Positions 21,816 to 33,351 are shown, counted from the stretch's first letter. The stretch: 64,000 nt of DNA from Plotosus lineatus (GCA_024760905.1 CM045729.1:46433580-46497579); one strand, 5' to 3'. Notes: a model not told the origin generated them from the sequence alone. Translations and numbers: made by a program.

Positions 21816-23061
21816 TAGCATCAAGATCAGACTTTTTAAAATATTACTTCTGGATTTTGGTTCTACGGTTTTTCACAGCCTAAATATTAGTTGTTGATTG
21901 TCTGGCATTTGCTTGCTCATAATTATCTTTTTCATTTCATCAATCTTGTTCATAATTAAAATCTGAATTCGAATTTTCTGTTAGAGCATCATGCTAAGGT
22001 TGACTCCAGTGAACCTGCTTCCAATCCTGCTGCCTGACACATTGCTTACCACCACACATTTGTGCAAACTTCATATGAAATTTCTTTCCATGGTCACATC
22101 TGTGAGACATCATCGGGCATCACATGACATATCTATTAAATCTAATATTGAGAATTACCTACAAGAGCCTACCTACAACTTTAAAAAAAAAAGTGTGTTC
22201 AAAAAAGGGTCTGCAATGGCATTTTTCATCACACAGATGGTGAGTTTGGTTTGACAGATCCACATCTGTCCTAGAAAGTTTGACAATTTTCTGTCATAGA
22301 CTTGTTGTACAACTGTTGCATGATGCATGCGACAGGAGTTTTACTGGCAATTTTGTGTAGTCAGTTCACATCCATGAACGTGTTTGGGAAGTGGGAAAAA
22401 AAACAAAAAAACTATGGCTATCAACAGATATTTTCATTTCATATTTTAGAGAATATTGCAGTTGCAATATGCAACAACTAATAAATAAATAAACCTTTTT
22501 GTAAGGAGAAGGAGGTGTTTATAGAATCACATTGAATATAAGCTTTCTTTTCAGAGGCGAGAATTGGTACATTGGGCAAATACATGAACGGTGAGCTATA
22601 TGCTCACAATTAGACACACTAAAGAGCTTGTAAATAATTTTGTTTTGGGCAGACAGCCCATTATCCCTTTCATTCATTTTTATTGTCTGATTCCAGAAGT
22701 TTACAGCTCCCCTCTGTGGTTGACTGCAGGCTTCCGCATAGGAGCCCAAGGGCCTTGTGTCTGTGTGTCCATGGTCACTAACAGCAGCTGTACAATCCTC
22801 CGGAGAGCACGAACCACAGTACGTAATACAAAACAAACTCACTTGCACAAACTGCTTTTCTCTGTGCCACCCCTACTTTCCCACTTTCTCTCATTTAATG
22901 GACTGATTGTAAAAATTCCATGGGTCGAGGGGGGAAATGTTCCAAATTACCACAGGATCTGTGGAAGCCTATGATTACCTCTCTTCCTAACATTCTCATT
23001 GAAGCCAAGCCATTATTTTTTTTTATCAACCATATCCATTTGGGACCAGTTCACTTCCTGG

Positions 23062-23071
23062 GTGCGCGCGC

Positions 23072-23120
<49 letters not shown>

Positions 23121-23141
23121 CATATATACATATACATACAT

Positions 23142-23188
<47 letters not shown>
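23062..23188. repeat. (GC/GT)n-(CA)-(TA)n microsatellite
   Basis: GCGCGCGTGCG leading into about 50 bp GT, then TATACATA units and about 38 bp TA. Confidence 0.97.
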
Positions 23189-23191
<3 letters not shown>

Positions 23192-24232
23192 TGTGTGTGT
23201 GTTTTATGATTATGAGCTCATTATCAGAGTCATGGCATGTGTGAGAGAGAGAGCGAGAGAGAAATAGTATTTGTATGTGTTAATGGCACTTCTGAGTTGT
23301 GGGCTTTGCTCTGGTATGCAAAATAGGGTGGGGAGCACTACAGTGTTCTATAAACCGCAGTATAACAGTCCCTGCAGGAGAGAATTTACTACTGTGCCCA
23401 GCTGTTATTGCCAGCAGCACACTGACACACACAGACAGTGTGCATATGCCACATTCTCTAAGCCCTAAGTGCACATTCACATGCATACACACCATATATT
23501 TATAATACAGTGCAGTAGCTCCTAGAACCATTAGCCATATGCTTGGATGCATAGTTAGATGTTTACATATGCAAGCAAACACATGATAATAATCTTTATT
23601 AACTTGGCAAATTTGAAAAATAAATTTAATAAACAAAGAAAGTGTTGAAACCATGCAGAATTATGAATACGTTTCTACAAATTATAACCATTATATCTAA
23701 GAAAAATGAAAGAATCAGTAATTATGAATTAACCAGATTGAACAAAATACATTCAAATTCCTAGAGAGCGACCTTCCTTTGACTTTGATCCTAATCATGC
23801 ACAGCTGACAATCTAATTATTACCTCAATAAGTTCTCGATCAGCTAACAGTGCCATGTTAGATTTTGGTTTGAGATAAAAACTGCAGGATGGATGTTGTC
23901 TTGAAACAGAATTGGACACCAGTACTATAGAACCAGTCTCATGTTTTTGTTGTTTGTTTGTTTTGTTTTATAAAGATTCCAAGATTTCCAGGGTTATAAG
24001 AATCTAAGAAAATTATTTACGTTTTTACGTTAAATTACGTTTAACCCAATCATGATATCTCAGTTGTTACCAATTACTTTTTTAACTTGAATATTCTCTA
24101 AACTCTGTCTTGTTTTAATTCTGTACAATTTTCTGTTTACTGTTTCAGGCATCAAAATCTACATTCTAACTGTTTGTTGGTCAGTAAGAATATTGAAAAT
24201 CTTTGTATATTTGTCAGTTATATATGCATATG

Positions 24233-24596
24233 TGTTACGTCTGGAGCATATGCGTCGGACCCAAAGATGCAGGAGACCATGTACGAAGATTCAACGATTT
24301 TATTTTAGCACGGGGAAAACCAAAATCACTGGAAATAATTATTCATGGGAAACTGGTCAAGAACAAAGCAGGATACCAGGAGTCAGAGAGATAGCAGAGA
24401 AAACGGAATCATAAGGAAGGACAATCTTCTGACGATGGAGAGGAGCGCGCTACTCCTATTGAGAGCTCGCTGATTGCTCAATAGAAACAGGTGCACTCTC
24501 TGGACCTCGCCTGCAGGTAACAGCCACACCCCTCACCAGTGCCTGCAATGAATGGAGAGAGAGGGTTAACGCCGCCAGCCAGCACAGACCATAACA
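24233..24596 (-). mobile_element. Solo LTR of the sushi/Tf1-like element
   Basis: 364 bp, TGTTACGTCTGG...ACCATAACA. The flanks ATATG (24228-24232) and ATATA (24597-24601) fit a 5-bp duplication with one change. The TATA motif has decayed (CCTATTGAGAG) while the start-site motif CAATCTTCTGAC is kept. It has its own duplication, so it is an independent insertion and not the missing 3' LTR of 26723-29513. Confidence 0.85.
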
Positions 24597-24617
24597 ATAT
24601 AAATAAAAATTTGGGAA

Positions 24618-24657
<40 letters not shown>

Positions 24658-24829
24658 ATGTATGTATGTATGTATGTGTGTCAAAACATTTCCCAGATTT
24701 TGTTTTCTTGCACTTATTCCAACTTTTTGAATTGGTTTTGTCAATTTAATACTAAAAATCATTTGTGAAAAGATTTTAAAATGCACCAATTTATCCATTT
24801 TATCCGTATCCCCACATATTTATCATCTT
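24597..24829. other. Unique sequence with (GT)n-(TATG)n
   Basis: A microsatellite at 24619-24680; the flanks GGGAAATG...CATTTCCC around it are complementary. Nothing else is seen. Confidence 0.6.
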
Positions 24830-25308
24830 CTTCCAACTAGTCCCTCCTGTACGTTCTGATCAACCCCAGGGTCTCTTCCTGGTTGGCCATGCCCAAAACA
24901 CCACAACAGGAAGACATTCAGGAGGCATTCTAACCAGACACCCGAGCCACCTCAACTGGCTTCTCTCAACACGGAGGAGCAGCAGTTCTACTCCCAGCTC
25001 CTAGTGGATGGCTGAGCTTCTCACCCTAACAGAGAGCCCCACCACCCTGCAAAGGAAGCTCATTTCAGGATCTTGTTCTTTCGGTCACGATCCAAAGCTC
25101 ATGACAATAGGTGAGGGTTGGAATGTAGATTTACTGATAAATTGAAAGCTTTGCCTTTTGGCTCAGCTCTCTCTTTACAACAATTCACTAATACAAGCTC
25201 TGCTTGACAGCAGAGGCTTCAACAATTTGTCAGTCAATCTCCCACCCTTTCCTTCCCTCACCTGTGAACAAGACTCTGAGATACTTGAACTCCTCCACTT
25301 CGGGCTTC
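24830..25308 (-). mobile_element. Rex3-like LINE 3' fragment
   Basis: The minus strand shows EVEEFKYLRVLF, VVKRELSQKAKLSIYQ and YIPTLTYCHELWIVTERTRS, the Rex3 C-terminal order, with several stops. It is collinear with 12108-12985. The high-coordinate edge abuts the RTE-type fragment directly. Confidence 0.7.
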
Positions 25309-26722
25309 CACTATTCTTTCCCATTACTTCATCGTATGGCTCATCAAATTTATCCCTGTGTAGTTGCCACAACTCTGCACATCTCCCTTGTTCTTAAAAA
25401 TGGGCACACTTCTCCTCCATTCCTCCGGCATCTGCTCACTCTCTCAGACCTTGTTGAATGTTCTTGTCAGAAAATCTACTGCTACCTCTCCTAGACACGT
25501 CCATACCTCCACCAGTATGTCATCAAGACCAACCGTCTTTCCACTCTTCATCCTCTTCAGTGCCCTCCTCACTTCACCCTTACTAATCTTTGCTACTTCA
25601 TGCTCCTCAACGATCATCTCTTCTACCCTTTTTTCTCTCTCATTTTCCTCATTCATCAGCTCTTCAAAGTACTCTTTCCATCTTCCCAGCACACTTCTGT
25701 CATCAGTCAATACATTTCCCTCTCTGTCCTTAATCAATCTAACTTGCTGCACGTCCTTCCCATCTCTAGCTCTCTGCTGTGCCAACCTGTATGGATCATT
25801 TTCTCCCTCCTTACTGTCCAATCTATCATACAAGTCATCATACGCCCTCTGTTTGGCCTTTGATGCTGCTACTTTTTCCTTACGCTGTGTCTCCCTGTAA
25901 TCCTGTTTCCTCTCTTCGTTCCTCTCAATGTCCCACTTCTTCTTCGCTAACCTCTTCCTTTGTACACACTCCTGCACTTCCTCATTCCACCACCAAGTCT
26001 CCTTATCTACTTTCCTTCCAGAGGCCACACCAAGTACTCTCCTACCTGTCTCCCTGATCATATTAGCTGTAGTTGTCCAGTCATCTGGAAGCACTTCCTG
26101 ACCACCCAAAGCCTGTTTCAACTCCTCCTTGAAGACAACCAGACCCTCTTCCTTTTTCAGCTTCCACCATTTTGTCTTCTGCTCTGCCTTCTTCACCTTC
26201 CTCACCATCAGCATCATCCTGCACACCACCATCCTATGCTGTTTGGCAACACTCTCACCCGCTACTACTTTGCAGTCACTGACTTCCTTCAAACTGCATC
26301 GTCTACACAAGATGTAGTCTACCTGTGTGCTCCTACCTCCGCTTTTATAAGTCACCTTATGCTCCTGTTTCTTCTGGAAGAAAGTATTCACGACAGCCAT
26401 TTCCATCCTTTTTCGCAAAATCGATCAACATCTGTCCTTCTGTGTTCCTGTCCTGGATACCAAACCTGCCCATCACTTCCTCATCCCCTCTGTTGCCTGC
26501 ACCAACATGACCATTGAAGTCTGCACCAGTGACCACTCTTTCACCTCTGGGGGTACTCTGCATCACTTCGTCTAAGTCACTCCAGAATCTCTCCTTTCTT
26601 CTAGCTCACATCCTGCCTGTGGGGCATAAGCACGAACAACGTTGAACATCACACCTTCAATTTCTAACTTGAGACTCATCACCCTGTCTGACACTCTTTT
26701 CACTTGTAAAACATTCTTGACA
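25309..26722 (-). mobile_element. RTE-type LINE, endonuclease to start of RT
   Basis: On the minus strand, the endonuclease motif GADFNGHVG (about 26500) is followed by GRSTQVDYILCRR (about 26310) and the long linker to AVDFLTRTFNKV, then VPIFKNKGD at the low-coordinate end. Same family as 8868-9852. The 5' edge abuts the gypsy element at the start of its RNase H region. Confidence 0.75.
25444..26418 (-). pseudogene. RTE-type endonuclease/RT linker, 324-residue open frame
   Basis: The longest non-repetitive open frame in the window. It starts within the C-terminal half of an AP-like endonuclease (TQVDYIL, the D-H catalytic neighbourhood), runs through a charged alpha-helical linker rich in K, E and R (about residues 60-230), and ends in the RT finger region (LGRWKEYFEELMNEENERE, GEVRRALKRMKSGK). 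Full RTE ORFs are about 1000 aa. An upstream frame (26357-26566) continues the endonuclease in another phase, so a frameshift separates them. Confidence 0.8.
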
Positions 26723-27823
26723 CCCCTGAGTCCGAGGCGTCGACTTCCACCACAAACTGCAGCGAGGGGTCCGGGTGGATCATTACGGGCGCGTGGACGA
26801 TTTTTGCCTTCAGCCTGTCAAACGCCGCCTGGGCACGTTGGGACCATTGGAATGGGGTCTTGGGTGATGTCAACTGTGTGAGGGGGGGCTGCTAGGCAGC
26901 TGTACTCCCGCACAAACCAGCGATAGAAGTTTGCGAACCCCAGGAACCTCTGCAGCTGTTTCCACATCCCTGGAGTCGGCCACTCCGCCACTGCCTTCAC
27001 CTTCGCCGGATTGGGTCCTATCTGCCCCTTCTCCATGATGAACCCCAGGAAAGAGACTGAGGGGACATGAAATTTGCATTTTTCTGCCTTAACGAACAAT
27101 CTGTTCTCCAGGAGCCTCTCTAGTACCATTCTCACGTGGCGGAGATTTTCGTCTTGGTCTCTAGAGAAGATCAGAATGTCGTCCAGGTATACGAATACAA
27201 AGCGGTTCAGCATGTCCCTAAGCACATCGTTGACCAGAGCTTGGAAAACTGCCAGGGCATTGGTTAGTCCGAATAGCATGACCAGGTATTCGAAGTGCCA
27301 AAGGCGCGTGTTGAAAGCCGTCTTCCACTCTTCCCCCTCCAGAATTCGGACTAAGTGGGAGGCATTTCTCAGGTCCAGCTTGGAAAAAAACGGTAGCATC
27401 GTGGAGAGAGGTGAAGGCTGAATCGATTAGGGGGAAAGGGTACTTGTTTTTTATGGTGATCTGGTTCAAGCCCATGTAATCGATGCAAGGTCTCAGGGTC
27501 TTGTCTTTCTTTTTGACAAAGAAGAATCCCGCACCTACCAGGGAAGATGAGGGCTGAATAAGACCTGCAGCCAGCGACTCGTTAATGTATGCTTCCATGG
27601 CATCCTTCTCGGTTTTAGAGAGGGTGTATAGTCGCTGGGAAGGGAGTGTGGAACCTGGGAGTAGGTCAATGACACAGTCGTACAGTCGATGAGGAGCTAA
27701 GGAGTGAGCCCGGTCCTTGCTGAATACCTCTTGCAGGTCGTGATACTCTTTGGGCACACTGGCTAAGAGCAGATCCTCCAGGTCAACCAGGGTTTGTGAA
27801 GCTTGGGAGGGTACAACCACCAT
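26723..27823 (-). pseudogene. Gypsy reverse transcriptase, frameshifted
   Basis: Two frames: 27218-27823 gives the N-terminal part ([48 protein letters not shown]), and 26818-27399 gives the palm ([41 protein letters not shown] with the catalytic DD) and thumb ([17 protein letters not shown]). A frameshift lies near 27395. Beyond 26830, low-coordinate codons read into the RNase H start ([11 protein letters not shown]) before the LINE junction. The order matches the chromovirus-like sushi elements of fish, usually annotated as Tf2-type polyproteins. Confidence 0.85.
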
Positions 27824-27874
27824 TAGGCAGTGTTGCAGACAGTCGTCACTCCAGCTGCGTATGGTGAGGGTGTG

Positions 27875-28180
27875 CTAGTCAAGGTGGGGATTGTGGGTCT
27901 GCAACCATGGCCACCCCAACACTAGGGGAGAGAAAGAAGCAGGGAGAACAAACAGTTCCAAATATTCCTGGTGGTTACCCGACAAAGTGAGCTTCACTGG
28001 CTTGGTCTTGTGCATGACACAAGCTATGAGTCGGCCATCTATGGCCACTACCTCCTTGGGGGTCTCTAGTTCATACACGGGCAGGTTGTGACGCTCAACC
28101 ATCCCCGGATCGATAAAGTTAGCGTCAGCACCTGAGTCAATAAATAGTCTACAGGATGAGTGTTGCACGGAGTGTAGCAT
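27875..28180 (-). pseudogene. Gypsy aspartic protease region
   Basis: Contains LFIDSGADANFIDPGMV with the catalytic D-S-G triad and, near its end, LVLGWPWLQTHNPHLD, the conserved helix preceding RT in this group. The frame is open for 101 residues. It normally cleaves the Gag-Pol polyprotein inside the virus-like particle. Confidence 0.8.
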
Positions 28181-28252
28181 ACCTTGAACTTGCAGGCGCT
28201 TTCTGGGTGTCTTGGAGGATCCTCTCGTAGCTGTCGAGCCCTGCCGCGCAGG

Positions 28253-29150
28253 GCACTGGGCGAGGTAATGGCCCTTCTCGGCGCAGTAGATGCAGATACC
28301 GTTGGCCAGCCTCTTCAGCCATCAGTTTGGTGCAGTTCACCTGCATGGGTTCTAGACTGTCACCCTCCCTCAGAGGGGGAAAATGGCGAGTGAGTTCGAG
28401 GTGGGGCCCCCTTCCGGGATCTATCCCTCTCTCTTAGCCGGTTGTCCAGTCTGGTAGACGGGGCGATTAACTCCTCAAGAGTAGTTGTCTCGTCTCAGGC
28501 TGCGAACACGTCTTTCAGCTGTTCATTAAGCCCCTGCAGGAAAGCCCCCCGAAACGCGGGGTTGTTCCAGCCACTTTTGATGGCGAGAATCCGGAATTGG
28601 ATGGCCGAATTCGTAGTAGCTGGGAGCTCGCCTCCTCCCCTTTTGCCGGATGATCGAAAACCTTCTTCATTTCTCGCATGAATTGGTCTAACTGGGAGCA
28701 TAATTCCGGGTTATGGGTTGTGACTGCTAGCGCCCAGGATGAGGCCTGCTACGTGAGTAGGCTCATGATGAAGGCGGTTTTTGCTTGATCAGTGGAGTAT
28801 GTGAGCGGCTGCTGGCTGAAGATGAGCGAACACTGGTGAAGTGAATTGTGCGCAGGAGCCGATCACGCTCGAATACCTGGCTGGCGTGGGGATGAGGGGT
28901 TCTCGGTGCGCGGGGAGTATAGCTGGTACTGGCGTGGCTGCCGCAGTGGAAAGTGAAGAGTGAGGGGGCGGGGTCGCGGCAGCGAGGTGAGTGGCAAGGG
29001 CGTCCATCCTCCCACCGAGCTGCGCCAAGCTGGTGGTTATGTGCTGGAGATTGTCCATCATCTGACACAAGGTGGAGTCGTGTTGTCCCAGCAGGGCGCC
29101 CTGGTCGGATAGTGCCTGCCGAAGCTGCGTGGTCTCCGCTGGGTCGATGT
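28253..29150 (-). pseudogene. Gypsy gag with CCHC zinc knuckle
   Basis: The N-terminal part (28789-29070) has a heptad-like region (DNLQHITTSLAQLGGRMDAL) followed by a Pro/Ala/Thr-rich stretch. The capsid-like region continues in other frames with [12 protein letters not shown] and MREMKKVFDHP. A perfect knuckle CIYCAEKGHYLAQC (CX2CX4HX4C) lies at 28253-28294. At least two frameshifts and one stop separate these parts. Confidence 0.75.
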
Positions 29151-29155
29151 TTCAG

Positions 29156-29166
29156 GTCAGAAGATT
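29156..29166 (-). promoter_or_regulatory. Self-primer binding site
   Basis: On the element strand, AATCTTCTGAC starts one base after the LTR end (29168). It is the exact complement of GTCAGAAGATT at 29359-29349, which sits 31 bp downstream of the TATA box in the LTR. No tRNA-type TGG start is present. This matches the Tf1 mechanism, in which the first 11 nt of the transcript prime minus-strand synthesis. Confidence 0.75.
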
Positions 29167-29167
29167 C

Positions 29168-29513
29168 TGTTAAGCCTGGAGTGTATGCGTTGGACCCAGA
29201 GATGCAGGAGACAAAAAGAAGGTTCAAACAATTTATTAAACACTAGGAACTGTAAATCACGGGAATACTAAGTCAAAGGAACTGGTTGACCATGAAACAA
29301 GAACCAGGGGTCAAAGAGAAAGCCAAGGAGTGGAATCACGGGGAAAACAATCTTCTGACATCAGAGGGAAGCGCGTCGCTCCCATTTATAGCAGGCTGCT
29401 TGCTGATTGCAGATTGGGACCAGGTGCACTCTGCTGGAACTCGCCTACAGGCAACCGCCACGCCCCTCGCCAGTGCCTGCAATGATGAAAGCCAGCCAGC
29501 ACAGACCATAACA
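29168..29513 (-). mobile_element. 5' LTR of the gypsy element
   Basis: 346 bp with TGTTA...TAACA ends. On the element strand, TATAAAT is at 29390-29384 and AATAAA at 29237-29232, giving predicted U3 29513-29360, R from 29359 to about 29215, and U5 down to 29168. Confidence 0.88.
29359..29390 (-). promoter_or_regulatory. LTR core promoter: TATA box to predicted start
   Basis: TATAAAT begins at 29390 (minus strand); GTCAGAAGATT begins 31 bp downstream. The same spacing is conserved in the LTR at 17650-18003, supporting its use as a pol II core promoter. Confidence 0.65.
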
Positions 29514-29632
29514 ACATGAGGTCGTTTGGAGTAAGAGAAGAAGATGCAGAGGACAGGGTGAGATGCAGATGATTTGCTGTGGCGACCCCTGAAGGGAACA
29601 GCCGAAAGGAAAATAAGAAGAAATGGACACAG
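29514..29632 (+). mobile_element. RTE-type LINE 3' end
   Basis: Reads TGTGGCGACCCCTGAAGGGA and an A/G-rich tail, homologous to 9740-9852. The gypsy LTR interrupts it at the 5' side. Confidence 0.8.
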
Positions 29633-29807
29633 TTATAGACACACATGGATACTTAACAAGTAGCCTTAAGGGTGTGATTTTATTAATAATAAACAAACAT
29701 GAAGTATATGAAAACTGCACAGAGCCTGGCGAAAAGCCCCACTATCAACTGGTTGTCACTACTTCCCTTCCAAGCATAATAATGGCAGCTACTTTTGTTC
29801 AAGTCCA

Positions 29808-30125
29808 GGGCAGTGCTGGCCTGGTGGTAAAATGTGCTGGATCGCTGATCCTAAGGTTGGGGGTTTGAGTCCCACTCGCCACAAGATTGTCACTGTCCCC
29901 CCCAGTGCAGCTAACTGGGTTATCAAAAGCCGGCCATGTCTCCCACTGTCTACGGTGAGAGGCTGTAAAAGAGCTTTCATCAAGAGTAGGCTACATAGCC
30001 GTCAGCATGTTTCTGCCCTACGATGGCCTGGCAAACTATCCAGAGTGTACTCTGCCTTCGCCCAGAGTTGGCTGAGATGGGTGCCACATGATGCTAATTA
30101 GTATTAAGCGGTTCAGAAAATGAAT
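29808..30125 (+). mobile_element. Type A SINE
   Basis: tRNA-like head GGGCAGTGCTGGCCTGGTGG with a B-box region GGGTTTGAGTCCC, the shared body (TAACTGGGTTATCAAAAGCC, GTGAGAGGCTGTAAAAG), then the L2-like tail and GAATG. The 46 bp upstream match the flank of the SINE at 34685-35060. Confidence 0.85.
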
Positions 30126-30385
30126 GGACAAATGATTCATATTGCTTATTTTCATTTAAGGCAAGCCATTACTGAGGTGACTTCACAAAAGTTCCATATA
30201 CCAGAATTAGGACAGACAAAGAGGAGGGGCTTTTCATTTGAACATTCCATACGTTAGTGCAGGTCTAAGATAAGAAAGGAACAGAGACAACTTGTAAACA
30301 AGGGAAGATCATTAGCCTTTAGTGTGAAAAGAGGCCTCTGGGACACAGAGTAGAAACTGTCATGTTCCCATTATCTTCACAGTAC

Positions 30386-30433
<48 letters not shown>

Positions 30434-30630
30434 TAACCCATTATGAATCTGATGTTTTACACATAGTGAGATTTCCAGCAGTCTGACTGTACAGTCTGGG
30501 TTGCAGGTGGTTGGTCCATTTCCTTCCCATGATTTTATAGACTGCGCATTCAGCTTTCGGGGACACACATCATATTTCTTCCTCACCAGCTTTCTTTCTT
30601 ACACCACACACTCCTTAAATCTTTATGCAT

Positions 30631-30673
<43 letters not shown>

Positions 30674-30681
30674 AAGTGAGA

Positions 30682-30734
<53 letters not shown>

Positions 30735-30989
30735 GTTCTCTTGTGTGCCACTGACCTATCTGAACTCATCCTCTCAAGACCTGTTGTTACAGGGTGCATT
30801 ATTTGCTGTGTGGGGTGTAACCGTGAGGGATACAGATAATTGTTGAGATGTGTGTGTGCGTGTGTGTGTGTGTGCGTGTGCGTGTGCGTGTGTGTGTGTG
30901 TGTATGCGCGCTGGGAAACGGGATGTGCGGTTACAGATAAAATTGTTCAGTAAAGCTAAGTTATTATTTAACACTAACAGATGTGCATT

Positions 30990-31056
<67 letters not shown>

Positions 31057-32202
31057 TGCACATTATAAAAAAACCAGCAGACATTAGGAGGTTGTTTTTG
31101 TCAAATTAGTTGTTTTCTTTTAGAGGCAAAGCAGGCGGATGCATGGCCTTCAGAGACATCCAGGTGGCTACAGTCCTAATTAGGCCCAAGGGTTTTGGGG
31201 AAGGGAGGAGCCAAACCTTTGTGTGATGGCTGATGCCGGCAGACAGACTTTGAAAATCAAGCGTAGTGCTTCTGCAAATAGACACAGGTGACATGTCATC
31301 CTCATGCTTTATACGCTGGGCTTTAGCCCATAAAATAAAGGACTCCTGCAGTACTTTGAGGCAGACAAGCAGGAGGGGAAGGTCAGTCCCTCGTTTCTTC
31401 TCCATCATCCTGACTTATACAGTCTGCCTGACACATGCAAGAGAAGGTTTAAAGCTATAGGCTGGGTGGTAATAGAAGGCACTGCTGCTGATTTGTTGCC
31501 TTGCAGAGTGATTAAGAAAGCATGGCATGATAAAACATCATGACATTGAACCAAAGTAGTCTAAATGCTTGAAACGTCATGGAAAGCTCTCGCTGTCATG
31601 TAGAATTGAACTCGGGCCTTTGATTGTAACTGTTAGTTTCCAGATCTGCTTGGAAGAGTAATCCATATAAATGGTATAAATAAAATATAACAAGCTTTTT
31701 TAATGCAGATTTGGATCAGGAAATGGCTCACTGTAGATATTTGTACAGTGATATGGGAGTGATATTGCATTCTAGATATTCATTAAATAAAAAGGATTTT
31801 ATTTCTGATGCCCAGGATGTGAGAATGACCTAAATAGCCACACATCATTATCAGATACCAAACATTCTGGAGTGTCATAAATAAGGCAAAAATTTAAAAT
31901 CCAAAAGTGGACCAGCATTTGTTATAGAAAACATAGCCTAGTAAAAATAAGAACATATGTAATATCACTTGAAAATAGGCATGTTTGTGTATTTGCGAAG
32001 CACCAAGATCATTTATACACCAAAGTAAGAGTTTAGGTCTCATTCGTGTCACTGAGTTGAAATTGTTTCATTGTTTTCTGTTTAATACTCCGTCAAGTGT
32101 GTATCGTGTGTCCTTTTCCCAATTTGTGTTTTGTTTCTGTTTTTGTTTTTGTTTTTTTGGGGGGGTTGTTTGTTTGCTTGTTTGTTTACCATGGACAAGA
32201 TC
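30126..32202. other. Unique sequence with a microsatellite cluster
   Basis: Apart from the microsatellites listed next, no transposon or exon is recognised. 31110-31460 has balanced composition but no convincing frame with splice sites. Confidence 0.4.
30388..31051. repeat. Cluster of five microsatellites
   Basis: (GT)n 30388-30432; (CA)n-(GA)n 30631-30732; GT/GC-rich 30848-30906; (CT)n-(CA)n 30990-31051. Three of these are mirror-type purine/pyrimidine or alternating tracts within 660 bp. Confidence 0.95.
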
Positions 32203-32545
32203 TGGGTGGCACGGTGGAGTAGTGGTTAGCACGTCCACCTCACAGCAATAAAGACTTGGTCTCAAGTCCCGGGCTTGAGGAAGGCCTTTCTATGTGAAGT
32301 TTTCATGTTTTCCGAGTGCTTCCTCTGGGAGGTCTAATTTCTTCTGATAGTTCACAGGCATGCACATAAAGCTTAAATGGCTGTTATAGATTTCTAGGGG
32401 TGAATGTGAATGGTTGTATGTGTTGCCTTGCGATGAAGCTGACGAGCTGTGCCCCAGCTTCACCCAGAGTCAAACATATGAACCTAATAGGATTTAGGAA
32501 CCTAATAGGATAGGAGGTTTGGTAAATGAATGAATAAATGAATCA
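32203..32545 (+). mobile_element. V-SINE
   Basis: Head GGTGGCACGGTGGAGTAGTG, diverged central domain (TTTCTATGTGAAGTTTTCAT), decayed tail and (GAAT)n. An 18-bp stretch AACCTAATAGGATTTAGG is partly repeated in the tail. Confidence 0.8.
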
Positions 32546-33340
32546 ACAGGATTTAAAGAGGTAACCATGCTTGAAAAAGTGTCCTGTACAAGTAAGGTTC
32601 CTGCAATTTTCAGAAGATTTAAAAAAAAACCTTTTTTAATGTTCTGCCCCTAGGATGAAAATCATTACGTCCAAATCTTACACCATGGCTCTCGATTGGA
32701 AAGCGTGGAACGCCCAGATTAGTAAAGGGAGAGACCTTGCTCCTGGCAAAAAAAAAAAAACTCTTGGCATCTTATTCATGAATGATAGAAGAAAGTGTGA
32801 GAACAACAAACAGATCAGGCAGCAGAAGTAGTGTTACAGTCACTGTATCAGTCTATAGCAGTGTAGCAGTAGTTTGCAGGGAACAAATCATGTAGTCATA
32901 AGCCTTGAGTAGTGACCAGATTTCCTCAGTATAAGCAGTGGAAATATTTTTTCTCTGAATGGTGGGTTAATCTTTATTATACAACAAGGAACTCAGTAAT
33001 CATGAAGTGTTCCAAGGACACTCTGATGGCTCCTGCTAGAGCCATTTCAAGAACATTCCAGTTGATAGATACTTCAGGGTAGACCTAGGACCTGGTGGAA
33101 AGATCACATGTCACATTTGAATTGGGAATGTCTGAAGGAAGGCGTAATCAGTGAATCTTAGATCAGGGGTAGAGAAGTCTGGTATTAGTCTGTTGTCACT
33201 GTGACACAACCCACCGCCAGGAAAAGCAGACGAAACAAACAAAAAAAGATCTAAAAAAAACAAAGAATTTAAATGATTGCGACATTCACTTTTATTATAT
33301 TGCATTACAGCCAGTATTTGGACTCCATTCAATGATTCAC
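32546..33340. other. Unique sequence
   Basis: Nothing recognised; a 12-nt A run near 32749. Confidence 0.4.
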
Positions 33341-33351
33341 GTAAGCATATG

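Larger units (their letters stand above)
20976..24232. other. Largely unique sequence
   Basis: Apart from a SINE at 21633-21815 and a microsatellite at 23062-23188, I see no transposon. Frames at 21148-21378 and 22591-22974 have no recognisable domain; the first is merely hydrophobic. No RNA gene is seen. Confidence 0.4.
26723..29513 (-). mobile_element. Ty3/gypsy LTR retrotransposon, sushi/Tf1-like, 3' half missing
   Basis: In element orientation: 5' LTR 29513-29168, primer-binding site 29166-29156, gag, CCHC knuckle, protease, reverse transcriptase, and the first residues of RNase H, where an RTE LINE fragment takes over. Integrase and the 3' LTR are absent. The right flank ACATG (29514-29518) is a plausible target-duplication copy lying within an RTE LINE 3' end. 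Several frameshifts and stops are present, so the copy is dead. Solo or truncated LTRs of the same family are at 10023, 17650 and 24233. Confidence 0.85.

Noticed and set aside
25364..26517. Plus-strand frames of 178 and 185 residues, Ser/Pro/His-rich
   Set aside because: Antisense of the RTE endonuclease/RT frame on the minus strand.
24233..29513. Complete gypsy provirus with the 24233 LTR as its 3' LTR
   Set aside because: The 24233 LTR has its own ATAT(G/A) duplication, and the sequence between contains no integrase, only Rex3 and RTE fragments.
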